Assembly: GCF_002263495.1 (NCBI RefSeq)
Contig: NZ_CP022753.1
Span: 1,984,001 to 2,048,000 of the forward strand
Reading direction: 5' to 3'
Source of the DNA: Nocardiopsis gilva YIM 90087
GTDB lineage: Bacteria > Actinomycetota > Actinomycetes > Streptosporangiales > Streptosporangiaceae
DNA: 64,000 nucleotides
Shown here: positions 1-8,520 of the stretch, piece by piece
Layout: every line of letters starts with the position of its first letter
Numbering within the stretch: position 1 is the first letter of the stretch
Made by a program: the position numbers and the translations under genes
Notes under the pieces: model-generated
The model's input: only the letters and a program-made list of their open reading frames with translations
The model's database searches: none
Told to the model about the DNA's origin: nothing

Positions 1-1750
1 ACTCGCGGCGGAAGCCGTTGGGGCCGGTGAGAGCGAGGTGATAGTCGCCGTCGACCGGGATACGCGCTGTGGTCTCCCCTGACACGTCGAAGTGGCGCGG
101 GCGCGGCAACTCGTCACCGTACGGGAACAGGATGAGGTGGACGCTCTCGGTGCCCTGGTTCCGCAGCGTCAGCTCTACCTCCCCGTCCACCGCCCGGGCG
201 AACGCGTCGGGCTGGTAGGGCAGTGCACGGGCCGGGCGCGTCCCCGGTTCCTGGTCGGGCATCCGCTGCTCGCGCGGTGGTTTCGGCTTCCATCGGCCGT
301 CGAAGGGCGGGACCTCCCCCGGCGCGGTTGGCCGCGGTGCCGCACTAGCCCCGCTGAAGTCGAACACCGACGTCAAGTCGCCGGAGACCGTGCGCCTCCA
401 GGCACTGATGTCCGGTGCCTTCACACCGAACCGCTTCTCCAGGAACCGCACCGACGCGGTGTGGTCGAACACCTGGGAGTTGACGTACCCGCCGACCGTC
501 CACGGCGAGACCACGATCATCGGCACCCGCATGCCGAGCCCGATCGGATCCCCGGCATAGAACTCATCGTCCACGCCCTCCGGGGGAGCCGGTGGCGGCA
601 TGTGGTCGAAGAAGCCGTCGTTCTCGTCGTAGTTGATGAACAGCACCGTCGAGTCCCACACCTCAGGGTTCGACGCGATCGCGTCCAGCACCTGGTAGGT
701 GATGTTCGCGCTCTGGATCGGTGACGACGCCGAGGGGTGCTCGGAGTCGGCGGCCGACGGGACGATGTAGGACACCCGCGGCAGCTTCCCCGTCTCGACA
801 TCGTCGCGGAACGCCGCCGCCGTCCGGCCGGTGGGGTGGCGTCGCAACGCCCGCTCGAACAGACGCCGCTCGTGGTCGCTGAGCTGGGCGACCCCCTCGT
901 CCAGGCGCGCCTCCATCCGCTCACGCTCCTCCGGCGTCGCCTTGCTCAGCGCCTCGTAGTAGTAGACCATCGCCGGGTAGTCGCCCTGGAGCGCCTTGAC
1001 CGCGATGTCCTTGAACGTCGCGTAGAACTCCAGCTGGTTGTCGGTGAAGTTGTCCCACTCTTGGTAGACGTTCCAGCTCACCCCGGCCTGCTCCAGCAGC
1101 TCCGCGCACGTCACCCAGTCGTATCCCGGGTGCCTGTCCTCCGCGTAGGCGTCGTTGCCGACCGCGCGACGCCGCGTACCCGGCTCGTGTCCCGTGTACC
1201 CGGTGAAGTGGTAGTTGCGGTTGGGGCTGGTGGACGACAGCACCGAGCAGAAGTAGTGGTCGCAGATGGTGAAGGTGTCCGCCAGCTCGTACTGGAACGG
1301 AATGTCCTGTCGCTCGTAGTAGGTCATCGTGGCGGCGCCCTTCGCCGGGACCCACCCGTCGTGCCAGCCGTCGCCGCGCGCCCGCTGTCCGTCGGTCCAG
1401 TAGTGCGGCAGCGCCCCGATGTACTGCAGGTTCTTCTTCACCAGGTCCGCGGCGTCCCGGACCGGGAACGGCAGCACGGTCCTGCCCCAGCCGGCCGGCT
1501 GTTCGAAGACGCTTCCGCCGTCGGGCAGTTCGATGGCGTTGCGGTCGCCGAATCCCCGTACGCCTTTCAGCGCACCGAAGTAGTGGTCGAAGGAACGGTT
1601 CTCCTGCATGAGGAAGACGACGTGCTCGACAGCCTCCAGGCCGCCGGGGCGGATTGGGCGGGCGAGGGCGGTGTGCACGGACGGGGGCAGGAGGGAGGCG
1701 GCGAGCGTACCCGCGCCTATGGTGAGGAAACGCTGGCGGGAGAGGGTCAT
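1..1750 (-). CDS. Phospholipase C / phosphoesterase (3' end beyond left edge)
   Basis: Secreted phosphoesterase of the bacterial acid-phosphatase/phospholipase C family, which hydrolyses phosphodiester bonds of phospholipids outside the cell. The ATG at 1750 opens a frame with 583 codons in the window, and no stop is reached before base 1. Residues 1-30 form a signal peptide; the SRQRFL stretch resembles a Tat motif but lacks the RR pair, so the export route is unsure. The family motifs are clear: QENRSFDHYFG at about 49-59 and NYDENDGFFDH at about 370-381, both metal/substrate-binding segments of the alkaline-phosphatase-like fold. The C-terminal part in view looks like the start of the beta-rich DUF756-type repeats usual in this family; full-length members are near 680 residues, so about 100 are missing. 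It diverges from the TIGR04222 gene. Substrate (phosphatidylcholine or another lipid) cannot be told. Confidence 0.93.
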   Translation of the reverse strand, partial: MTLSRQRFLTIGAGTLAASLLPPSVHTALARPIRPGGLEAVEHVVFLMQENRSFDHYFGALKGVRGFGDRNAIELPDGGSVFEQPAGWGRTVLPFPVRDAADLVKKNLQYIGALPHYWTDGQRARGDGWHDGWVPAKGAATMTYYERQDIPFQYELADTFTICDHYFCSVLSSTSPNRNYHFTGYTGHEPGTRRRAVGNDAYAEDRHPGYDWVTCAELLEQAGVSWNVYQEWDNFTDNQLEFYATFKDIAVKALQGDYPAMVYYYEALSKATPEERERMEARLDEGVAQLSDHERRLFERALRRHPTGRTAAAFRDDVETGKLPRVSYIVPSAADSEHPSASSPIQSANITYQVLDAIASNPEVWDSTVLFINYDENDGFFDHMPPPAPPEGVDDEFYAGDPIGLGMRVPMIVVSPWTVGGYVNSQVFDHTASVRFLEKRFGVKAPDISAWRRTVSGDLTSVFDFSGASAAPRPTAPGEVPPFDGRWKPKPPREQRMPDQEPGTRPARALPYQPDAFARAVDGEVELTLRNQGTESVHLILFPYGDELPRPRHFDVSGETTARIPVDGDYHLALTGPNGFRRE

Positions 1751-1963
1751 GGCCGCTGTTATAGGCGGCAGGGCGGGCCGGGTTCTGACCTCGGGCTGAA
1801 CGGGGGCGGTATCCCGGCTTACGTGTGGTTTGCGCGGCCGCGGCGGATGATCGACTGTGGTGCGGAATCCCGTTTCCACCTGAGGGGAGGGGAGAATAGG
1901 AGCGGTGATGACGTCCGCTTATGGTTCCCATTCGTCGAGGTCCGGTCGCGCCGAGGAGGTCTC

Positions 1964-3055
1964 GTGACGGATCCGTACGGATATATTCCCATCGTGATCC
2001 TCGCTTCGGAGATACTCGTCATTGTCGTGGTCCTCGGCATTTTCGAGATGCGCGGATTCCTCGTGCACCGAGCCCTGTGCCAGGAGGAGTCTCCCGTCTC
2101 CTTCCCCAATGCCGACAAGCTTTCCCCGACGGAACTGGCCTGTCTCGCGGGTGGGCGGCGGCGCATGGCCGAAGTGGCGTTGACCGGGATGTACCTGAGG
2201 GGTCGGATCCGCCGTCAGGACGACGGCACATTCACCGTCGTCGGCCCGCGTCAGCCTCGCGTCGGCGAAGACGACCCGATGGAGCGCGCCATCCTGCGGG
2301 AACTGCGCACCGCGCAGTCCAGCAGCGCGAACCGCCTCATCCGCGCCGCGATGGCCGCCTCCGATCGGCGGAGTGTTCGGCAGCGCCTCGCCGGTCTCGG
2401 ACTCCTCGCCGAATCAGCGGAGCTGGAACGCGCGCTCCACATGCGCGTCTGGACGCTGAACCTGCTCAAATGGATCGGCTACGTCGGACTTCTCGGCCTG
2501 GTCGCGGGGGGAGTCGTCTACGTCGCGGCAGGGGACTCGTGGACGCGGGATATGGCGGCCCAGACCCTCGGCTTCGGCGCGGCGCTAGCCGTTTCCTGGG
2601 CGATATTGCGTGTCCTGGGAGCGATCACCGGCGGCGACCTGACATCGCGCACCGCAGCGGGTGACGAGCTCCTCACCCAGGCTCGGGAGCGCTATGTCGC
2701 CCCCGGATCGGATGCCGACAGGCGCCTCGCCCTGGAGGACGCCCTGCGTTTCACGGCGCTGCGTGGGTTCGCCGACATGCGGCGGATGCCCGCACGGAGC
2801 TGCGCCGACCCTGACCCCGCTCCCCGCCTGGTGACGGAGAACCTGGGCCAGGGCGACCCTGGTGGGTCTGACGCGGTGGGCATCAGCGGCCTCTGCGGCT
2901 TCGCCGCGGACTGTGCGGTTTCGGCCGGTTCGAGCAGCGGCGCGGACAGCGGCGGAGGCGCTGGGTCATCCGGTGGTTCCGGGGGTACGGGCGGCGAGGC
3001 CGGTGGCGACTCCGGCGGTGGGGGCGAAAGTGGAGGTGGTGGAGGTGGTGACTGA
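1964..3055 (+). CDS. TIGR04222-type actinobacterial membrane protein
   Basis: Conserved membrane protein of unknown function, 363 residues. I chose the GTG at 1964 because GAGGAGGT lies just before it; the open frame extends upstream but overlaps the divergent phospholipase promoter. Visible parts: a membrane segment at about 6-25; a cytosolic domain with the family pattern LSPTELACLAGG near residues 53-64; two more membrane segments at about 167-188 and 193-212; and a low-complexity Gly/Ser tail over the last 40-45 residues. This layout matches the TIGR04222 family of Actinobacteria, often described by its Gly-rich tail. No enzymatic motif is seen. No partner is evident from the neighbours. 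Family assignment is from memory of the pattern. Confidence 0.8.
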   Translation: MTDPYGYIPIVILASEILVIVVVLGIFEMRGFLVHRALCQEESPVSFPNADKLSPTELACLAGGRRRMAEVALTGMYLRGRIRRQDDGTFTVVGPRQPRVGEDDPMERAILRELRTAQSSSANRLIRAAMAASDRRSVRQRLAGLGLLAESAELERALHMRVWTLNLLKWIGYVGLLGLVAGGVVYVAAGDSWTRDMAAQTLGFGAALAVSWAILRVLGAITGGDLTSRTAAGDELLTQARERYVAPGSDADRRLALEDALRFTALRGFADMRRMPARSCADPDPAPRLVTENLGQGDPGGSDAVGISGLCGFAADCAVSAGSSSGADSGGGAGSSGGSGGTGGEAGGDSGGGGESGGGGGGD

Positions 3056-3173
3056 GCGCGGCTCGCCGACGGCGCTGGCGGGTTCGGCCACGGCGCCCGC
3101 GTCGCCGCTCTCGTGCCGTTGGCCGCTGCGCGAGTGTGCCCTAAGGTGAGAGGCTGAGTTCGTTTCGACGTCG

Positions 3174-3764
3174 ATGATGGCTCCGGGTGTGCCGCCGAAA
3201 CACCCCATGCATGACGCACACGCCTCGGGAGGGCGCCTCCCGGCTCCGATGAGCGCCCCGCGGGTCCGCCCGCGCAAGGAACTTCGCACCTCCCGCCGAC
3301 GCCGCCCGCACCGCTGCTGGGATCACCTCTATGCCGCGCCGCTCTGGCCGATGCACGGCGCCAACCTCGGCACACTCCTGCGCACCTGCGACGCTGTGGG
3401 CGCCTGTCTCGCGGTCCCGCGCCTGCCCTGGGTCCCCGAAGCGCTCGCGCGCGGCAACACCCTGCGCCGACCGACCTGCACGCACTGGACCGGCGACCAG
3501 CTCACCTGGCTGGAGCGGGAGCGTGACCGGGGATCGCGGATCCTGGCCGTCGAACTGACCGACGAGGCCACACGTCTCGCCGACCTCCCGCCCGCTCGGC
3601 AGCCGACCGTCGCAGTGCTCGGCCACGAACGCGACGGCATCCCGCCCGATGCCCTCGAACTGGTCGACGGATCCGTGGAGATCCCCATGATCGGCACGGG
3701 CCTGAGCCTGAACGTGGCGGTCGCGGGATCGCTGGTGCTCTACCGGCTCGCCGGGTTGCTGTGA
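3174..3764 (+). CDS. SpoU/TrmH family RNA 2'-O-ribose methyltransferase
   Basis: SPOUT-class methyltransferase that transfers a methyl group from S-adenosylmethionine to a ribose 2'-OH in tRNA or rRNA. The knotted SPOUT domain fills most of the 196 residues. Motif 1 is N-L-G-T-L-L-R-T-C-D (about 63-73) with the catalytic-type Arg; motif 2 is the GHERDG segment near 150; motif 3 is IPMIGTGLSLNVAVA near 168-182, where SAM binds in the knot. The start is uncertain: ATGs at 3174, 3177, 3207 and 3249 are in frame and none has a strong ribosome site. The Arg-rich stretch after 3249 (RVRPRKELRTSRRRR) looks native, so the protein may begin there. The exact RNA target cannot be told; short SpoU proteins of this kind include TrmL- and TrmH-like enzymes. 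Confidence 0.86.
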   Translation: MMAPGVPPKHPMHDAHASGGRLPAPMSAPRVRPRKELRTSRRRRPHRCWDHLYAAPLWPMHGANLGTLLRTCDAVGACLAVPRLPWVPEALARGNTLRRPTCTHWTGDQLTWLERERDRGSRILAVELTDEATRLADLPPARQPTVAVLGHERDGIPPDALELVDGSVEIPMIGTGLSLNVAVAGSLVLYRLAGLL

Positions 3765-3818
3765 GGCCGCTGACGGCGCCCGAGACCACCGTTGGGGCGA
3801 GAGCCGAGGACATCAGCG

Positions 3819-3836
3819 GCATGACATCTGTCATGC
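3819..3836. promoter_or_regulatory. Palindromic operator-like site GCATGACA-TC-TGTCATGC
   Basis: Perfect 8-bp inverted repeat around a two-base centre, lying about 80 bases before the ATG of the serine hydrolase. ATGACA-NN-TGTCAT is the shape of a response-regulator or repressor site. The binding protein is not encoded nearby. Alternatively it could be a weak hairpin after the methyltransferase gene, but it lacks a T run. Confidence 0.45.
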
Positions 3837-3914
3837 GGCGTCTGGGCGATTCTCATCAGCGATCGATGACATTGCCTTCTACCAAGGGACTGCGGGCTTC
3901 GCGACGCTTGGGGC

Positions 3915-5513
3915 ATGTCTGCGGTACAGAACGTCCCCCATGACCACGCGGCACCCGCCGACCCACCACCTTCCGGCCCGCCGCTGCCCGCGCGGGCACC
4001 CCGGCGGGCGTGGGCCGTGGCGGGTGTGATCGGCATTGTGGTCGCGGTGCTGGCCTTTGCGGTGATGCCGAACAAGGGCCACGGCCCGATCGAGCTCGAG
4101 GGCGATCCCGAGCTGGCCAAGTCCGTCGCCGCCTCCATCAAGGGCGTGGAGGACCGGGCGCAGGGACTGTCCGTTGTCCGCATCGACGGCGCGGAGCGGC
4201 AGGCCGTCGAGGGCGGCACCGCCGACGGGCGCACCACGGTCACCCCCGACACGCCCTTCGAGACCGGGTCGGTGTTCAAGGTCGTCACCGCGATGACGCT
4301 GGCCGACCTCGTGGAGAACGGCGAGACCCGGCTGGACCGGACGCTCGGTGACATTTTCCCCGACGTCGACTTCGCCTCCGCCGACGTCGCCGAGATCACC
4401 CTGGAGGAGCTGGCCACCCACCGCTCCGGACTGGCTCGCGTGCCCATGGAGACGATGGGAACGGCCTCGATCACGGCGGGAACACTGCGGGACCCGTACA
4501 CCGCGATTCCACCGGTGGCGGACTCCCTGGCCGTGGCGCAGCTGGAGACCCCGGGTGAATGGGCCTACTCCAACTTCGGCTTCGCCGTCCTCGGCGAGGC
4601 ACTGGCCCGGGAGAGCGGCACGCCGTATCCCGAGCTGGTGCACGAGCGCGTGCTGGACCCCCTCGGCATGGACGACACCTTCATCCTCGGCGCCGACACC
4701 GACGACATCCCCGAAGGCGCGGCGGTCCCGCACGCGGAGTCGGGCGCGCGCACCGAGCCGTGGAACGCCGTCCACTACGCCCCGGCCGGTGTCGGCACCT
4801 GGTCCACCACCGCCGATTTGGAGCGCCTGGTGCGGGCGATGATGGACGGGACCGCGCCGGGTGCGTCGGCTGCCGAGCCGACGCACGAGGGACCCGTTGA
4901 CGAGACCCGGCTCGGACTGGCGTGGATCACCACCGACTTCGGCGACGGCGTCGAACTGACCCAGCACAGCGGCGCCACCTACGGTTCGACCGCGTTCATC
5001 GGCTATCAGGGTGACCGTGCGGTCATCGCGATCTCCAACAGCTTCGCGGTGGACGCCGCCGCGATTGGCCCGCGCGCGATGGGGGCGCCCGAGGTGCCGC
5101 CCGTGGCCGAGGGCGAGCTGGCCGCGCCAACCTGGCTCCTTCTGGTCCAGACGCTGCTCATGGTCGCCCTTCCGCCGCTGCTCGCGGTGGCGCTGATGGC
5201 GCGCCGCAGGACGCTCGTCGGGCAGCGTCACCTGGACCGGCTGCGGATCATCTCGATGCCGCTGGGAGCGCTGGCCGTGCTGATCCTCGCCCAGCGTGTC
5301 GGCAGCTGGGCGGTGACGCCGCCCGTTCTGTGGGCGCTGGCGGCGGGTGCGGTCGTGGCGGCCCTCGTGGTCGGGATCTGGCACTGGCCCCGAGTGGCGG
5401 TGGTGCGGGCGCGCTGGACCTGGTTCCGAATCGTGTGCTTCGGGCTGTCCGTAACGGTCTCGCTCGTAATCGCGACGGTGATGAGTATGGCGCTGGTGGC
5501 CGCGAACGCCTGA
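3915..5513 (+). CDS. Membrane-anchored serine hydrolase, class C beta-lactamase/PBP-like
   Basis: Serine hydrolase of the beta-lactamase class C / penicillin-binding-like superfamily, probably acting outside the cell on peptidoglycan peptides or esters. Length 532 residues. A membrane anchor is at about 33-52, followed by the catalytic domain with the S-x-x-K box SVFK near 119-122, the Y-x-N box YSN near 217, and HSG near 351 in place of KTG, as in class C-like esterases and D-aminopeptidases. After about residue 400 come four predicted membrane segments, giving the catalytic-domain plus multi-TM-tail layout common in actinobacterial members. The ATG at 3915 is preceded by TTGGGG. A palindrome at 3819-3836 may control it and a strong hairpin follows the stop. 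Substrate unknown; a true beta-lactamase role is less likely given the membrane tail. Confidence 0.88.
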   Translation: MSAVQNVPHDHAAPADPPPSGPPLPARAPRRAWAVAGVIGIVVAVLAFAVMPNKGHGPIELEGDPELAKSVAASIKGVEDRAQGLSVVRIDGAERQAVEGGTADGRTTVTPDTPFETGSVFKVVTAMTLADLVENGETRLDRTLGDIFPDVDFASADVAEITLEELATHRSGLARVPMETMGTASITAGTLRDPYTAIPPVADSLAVAQLETPGEWAYSNFGFAVLGEALARESGTPYPELVHERVLDPLGMDDTFILGADTDDIPEGAAVPHAESGARTEPWNAVHYAPAGVGTWSTTADLERLVRAMMDGTAPGASAAEPTHEGPVDETRLGLAWITTDFGDGVELTQHSGATYGSTAFIGYQGDRAVIAISNSFAVDAAAIGPRAMGAPEVPPVAEGELAAPTWLLLVQTLLMVALPPLLAVALMARRRTLVGQRHLDRLRIISMPLGALAVLILAQRVGSWAVTPPVLWALAAGAVVAALVVGIWHWPRVAVVRARWTWFRIVCFGLSVTVSLVIATVMSMALVAANA

Positions 5514-5530
5514 TCCCGCGATCTTCGGTG

Positions 5531-5572
5531 TCGGGGCGTGATGCGTCGGGAAAACGGCGCATCACGCCCCGA
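5531..5572. terminator. Hairpin terminator after the serine hydrolase
   Basis: A 15-bp perfect stem: TCGGGGCGTGATGCG at 5531-5545 pairs with 5558-5572 around a 12-base loop, 18 bases after the hydrolase stop. It has no long T run, as usual in high-GC actinomycetes. Confidence 0.75.
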
Positions 5573-5756
5573 CGTTTGCGTTCCGCGGGGCAAGAATGAC
5601 GCGGTGTCGCGGTTCGCACTGAGATTCATACGTACGTTTTCCCAGACCACAGAAGGTGTTATGGGACCGTGACGGGAGTTGCACCGGACGTCCGAAATGA
5701 CGCGCTAGGTTAGGCCTCCTCTTCCCACATCCCCCGAATTTCTTGGGAGCCATCCC

Positions 5757-6653
5757 TTGTACACCTGGCACACTCGTGTCTCCCGTGCCTCGCGCATCGC
5801 TTTTGGCACCGTGTTCTTCTTCGGCGCGACGCTCGGCCTCTCCGGTGCGAGCGCCTTCGCCAGCACGACCGACTCCGCCGACCTCCCGGCCGAGAAGGAA
5901 CAGCGCGACGGTCCTCCCGGTGACAACGGAACCGTGAAGGTCCACGACCCCGACACAGCACCGGACGACATGCGCAACGAGCCGCACGTCTGCGAGTTCA
6001 CCGTGGTCGGTTCCCACTTCGACTCCGCCCAGAAGGTCTGGTGGAAGATCCGCGAGTGGCCGCCCGGGGAGAGCGCCAAGAAGCGCCCGGTCGTCTTGGA
6101 AGGCGACCTGGTGCTGGATGACGAGGGCCACGGCAGCACCGAGACCCACACGCTGCCGGACGGTCACTACAAGCTCTTCTGGAACTTCGACGGCGAGAAC
6201 GGCCACGCCAAGCAGAAGGTCTTCTGGGTCGACTGCGAGACCGAGGAGACGCCCGACGAGGACGCGAAGGAGTCCGACGAGGGAACGGAGAAGGACCAGG
6301 GTAAGGGCGGTAAGGACGAGGAGACTCCGAGCAAGCCCGACGGGAAGGACAAGGGCGAGCCGGAGGAGTCCGAGAAGGACGAGGCGGACACGCCGAGCCC
6401 GACGCCTGAGGCCGAAGCCGGGCAGCCGGACGCCGAGGACGCCTCTCCTGCCCCCGCCTCCGAGCCCGAGACCGATGAGGAGAAGGCCGACACCGCGAGT
6501 ACCGGCGGCCTTCCGGTGACCGGTGCCGCTCTGGGCGGTCTCGTCGCCGCGGCCGTCGTGGCGATCGCGGGTGGCGGCGTGGCGATGTTCTACGCCCGCA
6601 AGAGGAAGGCCGCGGCGGACGGCGCGGTGGCTGAGGAGTCGGCGGAGTCCTAG
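5757..6653 (+). CDS. LPVTG-anchored cell-surface protein
   Basis: Secreted protein that a sortase should attach to the cell wall. The likely start is TTG at 5757, six bases after TGGGAG. A signal peptide covers about residues 1-36 (cleavage near AFA-ST). A folded domain of roughly 100 residues follows, rich in Trp, with one Cys on each side (CEF and DCE), which may form a disulphide. Next is a long hydrophilic stretch of Glu, Asp, Lys, Pro and Ser (about 145-245) that would span the wall. The end is a classic sorting signal: LPVTG near 251-255, a hydrophobic segment, then ARKRK. I do not recognise the N-terminal domain. No sortase gene lies in the window. Hairpins precede and follow it, so it is probably monocistronic. 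Confidence 0.82.
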   Translation: MYTWHTRVSRASRIAFGTVFFFGATLGLSGASAFASTTDSADLPAEKEQRDGPPGDNGTVKVHDPDTAPDDMRNEPHVCEFTVVGSHFDSAQKVWWKIREWPPGESAKKRPVVLEGDLVLDDEGHGSTETHTLPDGHYKLFWNFDGENGHAKQKVFWVDCETEETPDEDAKESDEGTEKDQGKGGKDEETPSKPDGKDKGEPEESEKDEADTPSPTPEAEAGQPDAEDASPAPASEPETDEEKADTASTGGLPVTGAALGGLVAAAVVAIAGGGVAMFYARKRKAAADGAVAEESAES

Positions 6654-6694
6654 AGCAGTAGTCGACGCGCCGAGCGGCCCGAGGCCACGGCGCG

Positions 6695-6730
6695 ACGAGG
6701 GGCGGGTACCTGCGGGTACCCGCCCCTCGT
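6695..6730. terminator. Bidirectional hairpin terminator
   Basis: A 16-bp perfect stem (6695-6710 with 6715-6730) and a four-base loop lie between the convergent LPVTG gene and the glycosylase-like gene. It would stop transcription from both sides. Confidence 0.85.
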
Positions 6731-6770
6731 GTGTCGCGCTCGCGCTGGCCTCGCCGTAGTGGGAGACCGA

Positions 6771-7727
6771 TCACCCCCGGTCGGCGGTGCCGGTCCCGAC
6801 GAGTGGGGCGCAGGCCTCCAGGAGCCGGCCGCGCAGCGCCGTCCCCCGCTCGGCGAAGTCCTCCTGCGCGGCCATGTACTCGGCCTTGCCCTGAGCGGTC
6901 TCGATCCGCACCGGCTCGTACCCGTAGTCGCCGAGGTCGTAGGGGGAGGCGCGCATATCCAGCTCGCGCACGTCGCGCGCCAGCTCGAAGCAGTCCACCA
7001 GCAGTTCGCCGGGCACGGCCGGGGCCAGCTTGTAGGCCCACTTGTACAGGTCCATGGTGGCGTGCAGGCAGCCCGGCTGGTCCAGTTCGACCTGGGTCTC
7101 GCGGGACGGCCGCACCCGGTTCAGGGGGCGGGCCTCCGGGGTGAAGAACCGGAAGGCGTCATAGTGCGAGCACTGGATCCGGTGCGACTCCACGACCTGG
7201 TCGGTCCCCTCTGCACCGAGGCGCAGCGGTACCGAGGAATGCCGCACCTCGTCCTGGTTCCTCCGGTACACCATCGCCCATTCGTGCAGACCGAAGCAGC
7301 CCAGGTGGGCGGGGCGCGACGCGACCGCGCTGAGCAGCGAGACCACGAACCGGGCGGTCGAGCCCCGCTTGGCAACGAACGCCTCCAGGTCGAGCCCCAC
7401 GCCGACCGCCGGGTCGCCGTCCGGCCCGGTGACCCGGACTTCGGTGAAGAACCGCTCGTCGAGTCGGCGGCGGGCGGCCTCGCCGAGCAGGACCACCCCG
7501 GCCCCCGGGTACCAGCGGCGCAGCTGCGTGGGCTTGTAGCTGTAGTAGGTGAACAGGAAGTCCTCGACCGGGTGCGCGACGCGCTCGCGGCGGCGTTCGA
7601 GGTGGCCGGCGACCAGCGTGTCCACCCGCTCGTGGTGCCGCGCTTCGCGCTCCTGCCAAACCTGTTGCTCCACGACCGTCACCGGGGCGCTTCCGGCGGG
7701 AGTGGAGATCGCGGTCGGAGTGTTCAT
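6771..7727 (-). CDS. 3-methyladenine DNA glycosylase-like protein
   Basis: A 318-residue cytosolic protein of a family that actinomycete genomes label 3-methyladenine DNA glycosylase; I recognise the family by its overall sequence (the SYKPTQLRRWYPG and CSHYDAFRFFTPEARPLNR segments) rather than by a proven catalytic motif. It shows neither the helix-hairpin-helix of AlkA nor an obvious AAG signature, so the repair role is by family label only. No signal peptide or membrane segment. The ATG at 7727 diverges from the SSB paralogue with about 160 bases between them. Confidence is high that this is a gene and moderate on function. Confidence 0.75.
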   Translation of the reverse strand: MNTPTAISTPAGSAPVTVVEQQVWQEREARHHERVDTLVAGHLERRRERVAHPVEDFLFTYYSYKPTQLRRWYPGAGVVLLGEAARRRLDERFFTEVRVTGPDGDPAVGVGLDLEAFVAKRGSTARFVVSLLSAVASRPAHLGCFGLHEWAMVYRRNQDEVRHSSVPLRLGAEGTDQVVESHRIQCSHYDAFRFFTPEARPLNRVRPSRETQVELDQPGCLHATMDLYKWAYKLAPAVPGELLVDCFELARDVRELDMRASPYDLGDYGYEPVRIETAQGKAEYMAAQEDFAERGTALRGRLLEACAPLVGTGTADRG

Positions 7728-7885
7728 CGGATTCCAGGTTAGGCGTTCCGGTGCCGCGTCCTCGCCCGCCGGTTGTCCACAGGCGGGAAATCTCAGATCG
7801 CCGGGCGGTGGTGGCGATTGCTTCGCTGGTGGTGCGCCGGGCCACCGGTCGGCGCGCCACTGTTCCGCTGCCTGGGGGATGCCTG

Positions 7886-8500
7886 ATGAACGAGACCGTC
7901 GTCACCGTGGTCGGTCGCCTCGTCCGTGATCCGGAGGTGAGGTTTCTGGAGGACGGCACGGCGCTGTGCCGCTTCACGGTCGTCACCACACCGCGCGTAT
8001 TCGACCGCACCACCGGAGAGTGGGGTGATGGCGACCCCGTGTTCCTGTCCTGTTCCGCCTGGCGGATGTACGCCGAGAACATCGCCACGAGCGTGAGCCG
8101 GGGCACCCGGGTGGTCGTCGTCGGAGAGTTGCGGCAGCGGACCTACACCAGTACCGACGGGCGGGCGCGGACCATCGTGGACCTGCGGGTGCACGACCTC
8201 GCACCGACGTTGCGGTGGACGATCGCGAGGGTCACCCGCCATGGATGGGCGGACGCGGTGCGCTCGGGGGCGAGACCCGAGACGAAGGGCGAGGAGGGGG
8301 AGGGGGAGCGAGGGGCGGGGAGCGAGAGTGGGGAGGACGGGCGCAAGGCGTCGGTGCCGCTTCCGCGGACCGGGGATTCTTCGCCCGTCGCACCGGCCTC
8401 GCCGGTGCCGTTGTCCCCGTCGACCCGACTGTGGTCGCCGTGGCCGGCGGTGGCCGCGCCGGGGGGTGGAGGGGCAGAGGAGGGCGATCCGCCGTTCTGA
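7886..8500 (+). CDS. ssb: Single-stranded DNA-binding protein paralogue
   Basis: SSB-type protein, 204 residues, which coats single-stranded DNA in replication, repair or natural transformation. The OB-fold domain is residues 1-115 (NETVVTVVGRLVRDPEVRF; FLSCSAWRMYAENIATSVSRG; GRARTIVDLRVHDLAPTLRW, with the aromatic residues expected for ssDNA stacking). A disordered linker rich in Gly, Glu, Ser and Pro follows, and the last residues EEGDPPF are a degenerate form of the acidic DDDxPF tip that binds partner proteins. The ATG at 7886 was chosen for the GGGGGA just upstream. It stands away from rpsF/rplI, so it is more likely an accessory SsbB-type copy than the essential SSB. It converges on the coiled-coil gene with a 20-base gap. 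Confidence 0.88.
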   Translation: MNETVVTVVGRLVRDPEVRFLEDGTALCRFTVVTTPRVFDRTTGEWGDGDPVFLSCSAWRMYAENIATSVSRGTRVVVVGELRQRTYTSTDGRARTIVDLRVHDLAPTLRWTIARVTRHGWADAVRSGARPETKGEEGEGERGAGSESGEDGRKASVPLPRTGDSSPVAPASPVPLSPSTRLWSPWPAVAAPGGGGAEEGDPPF

Positions 8501-8520
8501 CGGCTGTCGCGTCCTGGAGG

